Shown one piece after another: positions 36,501 through 46,151 of a DNA stretch of 64,000 nt. The notes under the pieces were generated by a model. It was given only the letters and a program-made list of their open reading frames with translations. It did no database searches and was not told where the DNA came from. The stretch's first letter is position 1; each line of letters begins with the position of its first letter. A program made the translations under genes and the position numbers. Source of the DNA: Liolophura sinensis. Its lineage: Eukaryota > Mollusca > Polyplacophora > Chitonida > Chitonidae. The stretch is from contig NC_088304.1 in the NCBI RefSeq assembly GCF_032854445.1, positions 22,393,704-22,457,703 on the forward strand, in the 5' to 3' direction.

Positions 36501-39500
36501 TCACCGATTTCCAGTCGTTTCACGTTTGATTTTGTGTTATTAATCACCGCTTTCCAGTCGTGTCACGTTTGCTTTTGTGTTATTCATCTCTGATTTCCAA
36601 TCTTTTCTCCCATTGCTGACAAAACTTACTGTTAGAGACACAGGTCTACAGACTTACTTGGGTCTGGGTGGAGGGGTGTCCTGCACACAGTGGTTTTTGC
36701 GGTAGATGTTGGTTCTCCGTGGGGAAGACCGCTGTATGGCATGTTTTGGCTGCTCTGTCAGACTGGGTGAGGACTCCTCAGGCTGAGATGATGCCAGCGT
36801 GTCTGTGGATCCATCCATCTGACCGGCCGACCCCAGATTCCCCACGAACAGCGTGCTGGTTGAACCTGTAAACGAACTATTCAGCGTTCCTGTGGACCCA
36901 CTCATCAAACTCCCACTAAAACTCTGCTCCAGTGCAGCCACCTGGAGGGCTGCGATGTATTTCTGACGGTCAGCATCGGTCTGTATTTTCTCCAGGTCAT
37001 TCTCCTGGCTGCTGATTGGCTCAGGGTTCTGGAGTCTATAAATAGTGGAGAGAAGAGCTTCCCGGGCCTCTGTGTCAAACCCCTCCAGATGATCTGAATA
37101 CAATAACATCCCGAATGTTAAAGTCTTCAGTCTTTACACAGTATGATATATAATCTGTGAAACATCTTAGTCATAAAAACAGATAAAAACTCACAAGGCT
37201 GTTCTACTTCACTTCCTCCATGCCATCAGTGAGTTCCTGAATATAAACCTGAACCCATTATATTTGTCAAGCAACTTAACACTGAAGTCATTTATTGTAA
37301 GAGCTTATTAAGAAAGCCAAACTCAGAAGAGGAAAGAACTCAGATTGTAGCTCGTACATCGATGTGTAGTAAAGAATCAGGATACAAAGTTTAAGTATCA
37401 TAGGGGCCTCTGTGGCTCAGTTAGTTAGCGTGCTAGCGTAGCGTAATGACCCAGGAGTCTCTCACCAATGCGGTCGCTGTGAGTTCAAGTCCAGCTCATG
37501 CTGGCTTCCTCTCCAGCCGTATGTGGGAAGGTCTGACAATAACCTGCAGATGGTCTTTGGTTTTCCCCGGGCTGTGCCCGGTTTCCACCCACCATAATGC
37601 TAGCCGCTGTCGTATAAGTGAAATATTCTCGAGTATGGTGTAAAACACCAATCAAATAAATAAATTAAGTATCATAGAGTGAAACATTTTAATCGTAGCT
37701 GTGTTTGAACTATTGACTTAAGTCATAAGACTTTTATAAATATGGGCCCAGGTCCTAAGATCACGAGGCAGTCTTCAACTGAAAAATCTAACATTGTCTT
37801 AGTTTCAAAACAAATTTATTGTGCTAAATTCTGACTTATGTCAAAAGATAGTATTCTTAAGATTTTCATGACAAAATGGAATCTTAGTATTTAATTTCAA
37901 ATACATGTTCAGGAAAAATACCACACATTATGACTGTTGAAGTTTGACTTAATTGGACATAAAAATCGTTTCTGATTGTCTGGAGACAGGCAAGTCTTAA
38001 CCGTGCCTAGCCTAAGTTGAATTTTAGGTATGGTAGATTTATTCAAATGTGACCAAAACTGCACAGATTAACCCTGGCGACACATCTCCACTGTCAGCCG
38101 ATCAGTTTTGATTCTGTAACCCTTTATGTCTAAAACAGATTTGTGATCTTGGGGCCAGGGTAATTTAACATGGAAGATTGTCTTTCTGAAGTTTTCTCTG
38201 ATGACAGTATTTGACTGATTAACAAATGATACATCATACGAAAAATCATTCGCACATATATTTCCATTTAGCAATATGCTTGGATGAATAGTTTTGGATG
38301 ACTTGTTGAGACTTTCAAGCCTAGACAACAGAGAAGTGCTTGATCTGATATTTAGAATTCAGCATTTTGTGTACCTATCAGTCTTGACAACATGATGGTG
38401 CTGATGTACTTTGCATACAAGTATTTTAACGAATTGCTATGACAGAGACGTGTGATATGTGAGTGTGAATTCAGTGATACACCAGACTCGCATTACATGT
38501 GTTACCATGGAAACTTACCTAAAAAGTTCAGATTATCATCGTTTAAGTCCTTCCCAGCAATTCCATTTTCTGAAAGAAAACAAAAAAAAAAAACCTTTCA
38601 AACAAAAGTACAATGTGAATAAAAGAAACAGTTAACATAACAAAACAGAACTGATTTTTTTCCTAAATGTGTACATCAACCAAACTAAATAGATATCCGA
38701 CGAGAATTTAAAAAAAAAAGTTATTTAAGACAGACCCATGATAGAGAAAAGTAACGACATAAGAATTTATAAAGTTCCTGGAAGAAAGTGGAGTCAGTTG
38801 TGTCTGACAGGTGATCAGTAAATTAATGTCAACAAATATAACCTAACATCTCTTACAAGTCACGTGATACAGATAGACTTTTTTACCTTTTATAGCAACC
38901 AAAGAGTTTGATGTTAAAACTTCCCTATTCTTCATATAGATCAGGTTTATTTGATTGGTGTTTTATGCCGTACACAAAAATATTTCACTTATACGACTGC
39001 AGCCAGCATTATGGTGGGAGGAAACTCAGTAGAGCTCATGGGAAACTTGTGACAATCTGCAAGTCATGTTAATGGGTGAAAAGACACGGGGGGTGAAAAA
39101 CATCATTTCATTCACCTGTCGCTTTGTACCCAACAATCTCTTAACCGAAAGTATACATGTAACCATTGGTTTTTATTTCTTAATAGCAAATTTAGGACAT
39201 ATCCTAACATGTAAAAGTGTAAGAAAGATTCTCAGCTTGTTAATGCGCATATGACCCAAATATGAAGAAAAATTTTCTGATTTTTCTGACACATCTTTCT
39301 TCGTTTTCCTTAAAAAACATGCACTTCAGTTTATAGTACCGTTTCATGCATGCTTTACAGATACCATCAACTCAAGATGGGTTAGCCTAGATAACACCTT
39401 TATGAATATGAACATTCATGTAAAAACAACAAATGCTGCCTTACCTTGGAAGACTTTAATAAAATGCCCCAGGTTGTTGTTGTCTAGCCACCTCACAACG

Positions 39501-42132
39501 TCTTCAGTGGACCAATCAGAAAGCGGCTGGATTTGTAATAAAAAGAAAAAAAAACTTATTATAAAATACTTATTAAAGCTCCACAATGTTGTCCAGGAAA
39601 CACAGACTGAAATTAACTTGCTAATAATCTTCATATAATGAGGAGTCATTCAGTGTGTGGGTAAAGATGGTGTCTTCTTGTGGCAGGGTGAGTCTATGCT
39701 GCCAAAGTGCTGCTGCCACTGACACGACTGAAGTATTATGCTGAAGACACCAGACATGACACTCCATCAAGTCACCTTATACTCATACTAGGCCAACCAG
39801 ATATGTTTTCTTCCTCTAACCTCTCAGTGCTGAGAGCCAAGCGAGGAAGCAACAGGTTTTTGGTATGACCCGACCTGGGTTTGATCCCAGGTTTTCCGAC
39901 TTGAATATTATTATGAGTATTATGTAAACATGACACTGTGATGACACGATTGTAATATTGTTAAAGCGCTACTTCAGTCCTAAGAGACGCTAGGCAGAAA
40001 TATCAAATGATATGAAGGATACCCTAGGGAAGAGTGCTCACATTACACTATATTACCCTTTTATAAGTTAACAAAAACAAACTCTGTGGCAGTTTCCGTA
40101 AAATTTTCCTGATGTGGCGTGATAATATTCCTTGTGTGACAATGTGCCAGGCAGATGTGACGTCGAGTAAGGCAGTTATGCTGGAATGATGCATGTTTGA
40201 AAGTATGACATCATTTGTGGCTATATGTCAGCAATGGGAGACGCCATTGTTCTTGCATGACACCACACCAGGCAAAACTGGGAACGACAGAAAATTTTTG
40301 TTTCCACACTATCCTCGGAAACTAAAAACAGCGGTTTTAATCCATTACGACTTTTTTCACCATTTAGGAAAGCAATCGCGATCCTTATCATTTAACCGTG
40401 CTTTTAAACATACAGATCTTTACGCTGTAGCAACTCTTTAAGGTAATCAATCTAAATTCACACTGAACACAAACACATTCCCAATCTCCGCAGACTTCAT
40501 TCAAATTCGTTCAATACTCACCTTGTTTGTGTCAGTCCCGTACGAAGGATCTGGGAAAAGCAAAACCAAGAAAATGACACTGTTGCTTGACGCACATGTA
40601 AACAATAACACTGGATATCCATACTGCGTGCCACGTGTTTGACAGACTTATTGAGTCATTGATACTAAACGTCACAATCTAAACTGTTTCACTTATGTAA
40701 CACCGGACAGTTTTATGGGTTCACAAAAATGCGTAGGACATTTTTTTATTGTACATTTGTACGCCACTATTACTGTAATATTGTCCTAGATGTATGGTTA
40801 TGGCACATGTACGGCATCTTTGTGAAACACGCAGTTTTCGAGTTACACCATTACGACAACAGAATGACGTCCCGCTGCGAAATGAGGTCGCCACTTTACA
40901 CAGTAGGCACAGTAGGCACAGTAGGGCTACTTGCCTATCTTTAAACATGGCGGTGATCACGTTTAGATCAAAGTACCGGCATAACATCATTTTTTGTGCA
41001 ATATTGAAAACGCAAATCCACCCAAAAACACAATTCAGAATATCAGTGTAATTCTTTTAATTAGTTCTCTATATTTTATAATGTGCTCCATGTTAAAATT
41101 ACCAGACTGGCCCTACCGTGCCGTAAAGCGACGACGTCATATCACAAAGGGACGTCACTCTGTTGTCGTAACATCATATCTGGGAACATGCGTATTGGGC
41201 TTTGGAGTGTCCGGAGTAAAGCACTTACCTTTGTCACGAGGATTTTTCGCGTGTTTAACTACAGACCTGAATGCTATATTGGCAGAAGACACTGACAAGT
41301 GGTGATCAAGGGACATAACACTATGAATACAGTCCTACCCATGTTACTGACCTCTTTAATATTGACAAAAAGTCTCTATGAATAGTGACAGCAAGAGAAT
41401 CTACGAATATGGAAAGTACATGTCTAAAGAATTACTTTGTTATAATAACAAGTTATTTCCACACTAATTCATTTCTCTTACCAGACTGATCTATTATCTC
41501 CCTTGACAGGAGTTCTTTAGTCTCCAACTGCTCCTGTTGTATTTCATGCAAAGATGAACTAATCTTTTTCTCCTGCTCCTCGTTCAGTTTCTGAAGATTT
41601 TCCAGATTGGCGTGAAGCTGCTCAGTGGACCTCTCCAGGTTTCGTCTCTTCATCGAAACTTGCTGAAAATAGCAATGTTTTGCACGTTTACAAAATACTA
41701 TTAAAGTCCGTGTCTGTAGTGAATGGAATACTACCAAAAAAACAAACCAGTGGTTCTAACCAAACTACTTGCAATGATCACAAATTGACAAATTCAAACA
41801 GTATACCACACTCAACCTTTTTCTCCCTCTTAACACTGAAGAATACCACAATAACGTATCACTTGTACAACTGCTACAATATCACACCAACCTCCAGCAT
41901 ATAATATTTTTGGATGTCACATGAATGTGCATTGCACATGTACAATATTTTGTGCCTTTATGAATGAATGGCTTAAATTGACAATACTATTTAAATTAAC
42001 TTAAAACTAATTTGCATGTTGCATGCATGTCACATGCACACAAGTACAATATTGAGTACCTTCATGAATGAATGGATTGCTTAAATTTACCTGTTTAAAT
42101 TAATTTGCCACAATACACTTTTGATGTAGCTT

Positions 42133-42166
<34 letters not shown>

Positions 42167-45100
42167 AACATTGGTTACTGCCCAATAGTTGATCTTCCTA
42201 ATGGCGGTGAATGCCAACAAACTCATTATACAAGGTCTGTTAAAGAAGGTACGTGTTAAATTGTGGAATGAGCTGTAAGTAATTGTTCCTAAGTGTGATG
42301 AAAATTTGGACACAATCCTGAAAAGACTGAAAAAAAAATTGGCCAGATTGTACATGTATTTTATGTGTCCTTACCATATTTGTACTGTGGAGATACAACT
42401 ATACCATGTCAGGACCAAAACATGTATTGTGTTACATTGATAGTTATGTGGAATGGTTATGACGGCTACAAAGGCAGTCCCGTCTTAGTTCTGAGATCAG
42501 TCTATCCGAGAGCTTACAAGTTTTCATGGTAAATATTCTTTTCAAAACGGAGTGCATGTGTTCAGTACTCTCATTAGAAATACTATTCACAAAACAAACA
42601 AACAAAGCAATACTTATAAAATATTTTAATACTGTCTCTCAAACATCTACTTATACCTTAGATACACGCCCACATATCGTCCACTGCTTGTAGTTTGTTA
42701 TCTTATTAAGGCAAAACTTAGTCTTTTTTCCCAGTGATTTTAATTTTCTACTCACATTTATTTATTTGATTGGTGTTTTACACCGTACTCAAGAATATTT
42801 CACTTATACGATGGCGACCAACATTATGGTGGGAGGAAACCGGGCAGAGCCCCGAGGAAAACCCACGACCATTCGCAGGTTGTCTACTCGCATACATCAG
42901 GCATGTGTAACACTGGAAAAATACATGATGGTAACCAAACCTTGGGATTGTCAAAAATAAAGTGATGCCACACTGTAATTCTTCGATCGTTTCACATGTT
43001 TGCAAGGTGTTATTCAAGCATATTCTGAAGGCATTATTCTGTGCGGACTGATAAAATTATATTTGTTGTGAAGCCCTTAATTGGCCAATCCAGCCCATGT
43101 AGTTTGTCTCTAACATGTCCAAATTATAAATGTGCATAAACTGCACTGAAAGTTAATCTTTCATATTAAAGAAGGTTGAGGAGTTATATTAATCAATATA
43201 CAAGCTGAAGTCATGTGACCTCACAGGAGCAACACATACTTGTACTTTGATGGACCAAAGAGATGACATTTCGCGATTTGTGACGTTTTTCACTTCTGCC
43301 AGAAACTTCCTTCTGTCCACAATGCTACGCAAACCCAGTTCAACTGAAAACCAAATATGACCGATATTTTATGAAACATGTAGATGACAAAGTACAGTGC
43401 ATGAAATATGATAATAAGTGAAATTTATATTTTATAACGGTAAACACCTGAATTTTATGAAGTACTGTTGAACAGATGTGTCTTTTTGGCTTACACCAGA
43501 GTTACCACTTTCACATGTACAAAGGTTTCCTCCTGAATTCGATCAAAATGTTGTCGCCTGTGTAGAAACTCAAAGTTTCCATACTCATCTCTAATATTTC
43601 AACATAAACAATTGCAACTTTTTGACACAACAGGAAACAACAGTTAATTTTGACTCAATTCGTACATGAAAGACAACAGCTGCTTAAGATTAAGAGATTA
43701 AAGGTCTACATACCAGCCAATCTTAGCCATATAAGACCCAAATCTTGATCAATCAGTTAAGAATGTAGAAATATTACACATTATAAGACTGCTACATGTG
43801 CAATTGAATGGCTGTTTTTGAAACATGATTTATTTATTTATCTGCTTGTAGTTTTACATTGTGCTTAAGAATATTTCACTTATTCAACAGCGACCAGTGC
43901 TATGGCAGGACGAAACCGTGCAGAGCACAAGGAACACCCACTGCCATTTACAGGTTGCTGACAGACCTTCCCTTGTACAACCTGAGTGGAAGTTTTTGAA
44001 CACGAGTTCAGTAGAAAAATAACTATAATTTACCACGTGAAGTGGGCAATCTGCTTGTATTCTGTCTCTTCCACCTTTCCAAAATAAGTGTGACGGCCAT
44101 GTATATATACGTACCTCATACAGATGATATTAATACCTGTACAAAAGCTTACATACGCTGTATCTAACATGTCTGAGAAAAGTTAAAATTCACACATATA
44201 CTTCACCTAGAATTTCATCTGTAATATTTGAGAGATGAGATCCTGTTATACCAGCATCTGGAATATCAATAACAATTGGCATTACCAATCTCCAGTGAAC
44301 CACAAACGTGTGCAAAACTGCAAACTTCTGTGCACAGTTCACATGTACGTACATGTATTTATATACACTGTCATTCCTACAGACAGAAGCCCTATGATAA
44401 GACAATAGGGGAGAAGTTCAATACATAGCCAGCAGGTCAGCTTCATGTAAGAGGCTATTACCTGATCATACTGTGATTAGACAGGTATTCAGGCTTAGGG
44501 TGAACAAAATCCTTTTCTTTATGTGTCATGGGCTTTATTATCATCATCAAAAAAAACATGCCCTGTGTATGTAAAGTTTTTAAATCATTACATACTGGAT
44601 TAAGGAGGGAAGATACATGTGCATATAATAATGTTTTGAGACATTTTAAGGCCTGTCACTCAAAGTCTTACAATTTACCTTTTAGTGAAAAAAGAAAATA
44701 ATTCAGCCTATAATTAAACATTATTCTTTATGCACTTGTCCACATCTTTATTTTCTTTTGAATTCATTGATGTAGGACTTTAAAAAAAACATTGAAAAAA
44801 GCTTTTAAAAAATGTTCAGCCTGTAAAAAACACTCTTTTAGAAACTCATAAAGACCTTAAGTAAATATTTTTGATGCCACCATTGAAAGTTTCTGATAAG
44901 AAATTGATCACACGTCATACAAAATAAGTCTTCAGTGGAGGACGAATCAATACCAATCAAGCAGGATATGTCGGTTTTAAGAATACATTGTATTCATTTC
45001 ACAGCCTAGAGCAGTTAATGAAGAGCGTAGAGAATATATTATTTTCTCAATAAAAATTCTGATGCTCCTCAATTAAGATCGGGTCATTCCAAGTCAAATC

Positions 45101-46151
45101 AGCCCCCCAAAAATTTTTTTTTGTGGTGACCCTCTTGGATTTTCCTGAAAAAATTCCTTGACATATCTGAGGAAAGTTTCCCAAGTTACAGCCCCAAATT
45201 CGAAGTGGTTTTTGAGATATGAGTATCTAAAAATAATAAAATATAACAAACAATTATTTAGGAGCCTAAAATTGGGAATATTTGCACGATACAACGTTAT
45301 CTTTGTGACATGTATAATGTGACCTGGGCACACTTTGAGGTTATAATTTTTACTTTGAGCTCTCAAAAATGAGTGAATGACCACACATTCTGACCCTTGT
45401 GAAAGTTGTCCTTTGACCATACGTTGAATTAGTCCTTAACTTTAGCAGGATTAAAAGTGGGAGCACACTCACTGTGGAAGATCTTTGGCAGTTTGTTTAT
45501 GCCCAATCCCTTGCTCCACTCGACGACGTCCTCCGTGCTCCAATACTCTGTTGGTTTGAACCTCCAATTTCTGCTTGTCAATGCGCTATCCACTGACCCT
45601 ACGTTCCTCATTTCTTGCAGGTCTGAACCCCGATGACCAGTTGCTTCTCCATCTTTGTCAAGAGTGCCACGTCGTAATGTTGGACTGGGTGTATCAAACA
45701 CATCGCTGTCTGTGCTGGTTTCGGAGAAGCGCCGCCCTGGCATATACCGCTGTGACAAGCTGCGAACAGATGGCAGCGATGACACTGAGCCGCTGTCGCT
45801 GAGTGACACATCGGCACTATGTCCTTTGTCAGAACTGATCGATCTAAGAGGACGACGCGGCTTGGCTTTTATCGGCGGCTTTCCTGACCGTTCAGATAAC
45901 CGCCTCACTGACTTGTTCTCCGAAGGATCTTCTTCTCCGTCAGTAAGCGCATGCCGGGTGTTATCAGAGGAGTGACGAGGGCTGTCACTGACACTGGAAC
46001 TCTTCACTGGAAGTGTGCATGACGCTGAGTTGCTCAACCGTCCTACAGCCTTGTGTGAATTGTTACCATCATCTGATTTCTCCTGTAGGAACAGTCGCTC
46101 TTTGCTTTTCTTTGGAGACAGCTTGTGCAGTCTGGAGATGAATGCAGACAT
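27564..46151 (-). CDS. Two-SAM, PDZ-like, coiled-coil scaffold protein (unrecognised)
   Basis: Assembled from 17 GT-AG exons, 5' to 3' on minus: 46151-45473, 44257-44207, 43343-43246, 41662-41482, 40550-40522, 39526-39445, 38569-38519, 37093-36658, 34798-34750, 34364-34192, 33430-33302, 32758-32710, 32056-31916, 30659-30579, 29971-29881, 28332-28268, 27752-27564. They total 2574 nt (857 aa) with every phase closing. Layout: Ser/Arg-rich N-terminus with basic PPIKAKPRRP; SAM-1 about 197-270 (STEDVVEWSKGLG...ELGLRSIVDRRKFLAEV); Gln/Glu coiled coil about 280-340; SAM-2 about 347-415 (DWSTEDVVRWLDNNNLGHF); Ser/Thr linker ending TPPPRPK; PDZ-like domain about 565-650 (LGFKVKV and LRKGDWILEACG); then coiled coil to the end. 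No membrane segment or enzyme motif. I infer a cytoplasmic adaptor. The start at MSAFISRLHKLSPKK has context ACCATGT; the frame stays open to 46202 through a short 18-bp duplication. Introns hold SINEs and minisatellites. Confidence 0.85.
29092..29926 (-). repeat. 119-bp tandem array copying an exon-intron boundary
   Basis: Seven units at a constant 119-bp spacing (gatctgtgtcaatgatac at 29173, 29292, 29411, 29530, 29649, 29768, 29887). The first unit on the minus strand is the real 3' part of the coding exon 29971-29881. Each further unit carries about 45 bp of that exon, its GGGTATG splice donor, and about 74 bp of intron rich in TGATCA palindromes. Confidence 0.93.
30215..30475 (+). repeat. 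23-bp minisatellite in an intron of the SAM gene
   Basis: About eleven units of ttattgcccaggtgatgttgctc with small variants. Confidence 0.92.
30790..31035 (-). mobile_element. SINE-A variant with a different tRNA-like head
   Basis: The tail and body on minus match SINE-A (30797-30935). The head at about 31000-31035, read on minus as ctccgtgtcctagtggttagctctg, is tRNA-like but differs from the CTCAGTTGGTTAGCGCGC head of the other copies. Confidence 0.6.
31075..31245 (+). repeat. Dispersed repeat R5, copy 2
   Basis: Homologous to 20690-20870; see that entry for the shared blocks. Confidence 0.6.
31300..31620 (+). repeat. About 20-bp minisatellite, irregular
   Basis: Repeated taaggaacagttcagtgcca with insertions such as ctataataaag. 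Units are diverged and spacing is uneven. Confidence 0.85.
33055..33200 (-). mobile_element. SINE-A copy, truncated
   Basis: Minus-strand 3' part: caagaatatttcacttgtgc, ggtgggaggaaaccgg, ccatgaccatctacagg. Confidence 0.75.
33550..33770 (+). mobile_element. MITE-2 copy
   Basis: Begins TACCCAAATTC and ends ATTGGGTTA. The interior matches 57494-57701 (GGNACAYCTGGTNTGCT, AATATTTAGTTTT, TTTACCTTTCTC). Non-coding. Confidence 0.6.
34528..34715 (+). mobile_element. MITE-3 copy
   Basis: Left end CTTTAAATCACCTAAAAAATC is matched on the other strand at the right end by GCCCTAAATCACCAAAAAATT. The block aaaatcaatagaacaccccg matches 61671-61888. It lies in the intron between coding exons 34798-34750 and 34364-34192 of the SAM gene. 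Confidence 0.6.
35175..36590 (+). repeat. 43-bp minisatellite, about 33 units
   Basis: Constant 43-bp period: ttttgtgttattaatcaccgatttcc followed by agtcgtttcacgtttgc or variants. Lies in a SAM-gene intron and ends about 70 bp from the exon at 36658. Units alternate between ccagtcgtttcacg and cctgtcatttcatg types. Confidence 0.95.
37404..37664 (+). mobile_element. SINE-A, full length with 13-bp target-site duplication
   Basis: Starts ggcctctgtggctcagttag and ends caccaatcaaataaataaa. The direct repeat ttaagtatcatag flanks it at 37391-37403 and 37665-37677. A-box (TGGCTCAGTTAG) and B-box-like (GAGTTCAAGTCC) sequences show tRNA ancestry. Opposite in orientation to the host gene. Confidence 0.93.
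38945..39066 (-). mobile_element. SINE-A copy, truncated
   Basis: Minus-strand tail tttatttgattggtgttttatgccgtac, then cagcattatggtgggaggaaac. Confidence 0.8.
39655..39905 (-). mobile_element. SINE-B copy
   Basis: On minus, a B-box-like gggatcaaacccagg, then cctcgcttggctctcagcactgag and ctggttggcctagtatgagt, homologous to 2549-2625 and 8414-8715. Confidence 0.6.
40250..40445 (+). repeat. Dispersed repeat R4, copy 1
   Basis: Homologous to 62355-62550: ATCCTCNGAAACTAA, ACAGCNGTTTTAAT, ATTTAGGAAAGCAAT and CTTTTAAACATACAG occur in the same order. Class unknown. Confidence 0.65.
40845..41180. repeat. Inverted repeat, about 60-bp arms
   Basis: The left arm 40849-40904 (ttacgacaacagaatgacgtccc) matches the reverse complement of the right arm 41118-41178 (gggacgtcactctgttgtcgtaa) with about 215 bp between. 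Possibly the ends of a foldback or MITE-like element. Confidence 0.55.
42134..42165 (+). repeat. Poly-A run
   Basis: Thirty-two consecutive A residues in a SAM-gene intron. Confidence 0.95.
42757..42897 (-). mobile_element. SINE-A copy, truncated
   Basis: Minus-strand tail tttatttatttgattggtg, then ggtgggaggaaaccgggcag and cccacgaccattcgcagg. Confidence 0.85.
42981..43181 (+). mobile_element. MITE-1 copy
   Basis: Homologous over its length to 17399-17595, with diverged ends cttcgatcgtttcac and gaaggttgagg. It lies 84 bp from a SINE-A copy. Confidence 0.7.
43828..43975 (-). mobile_element. SINE-A copy, diverged
   Basis: Minus-strand tail tttatttatttatctgcttg, then aagaatatttcacttattc and caggttgctgacagaccttccc. 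Confidence 0.75.
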
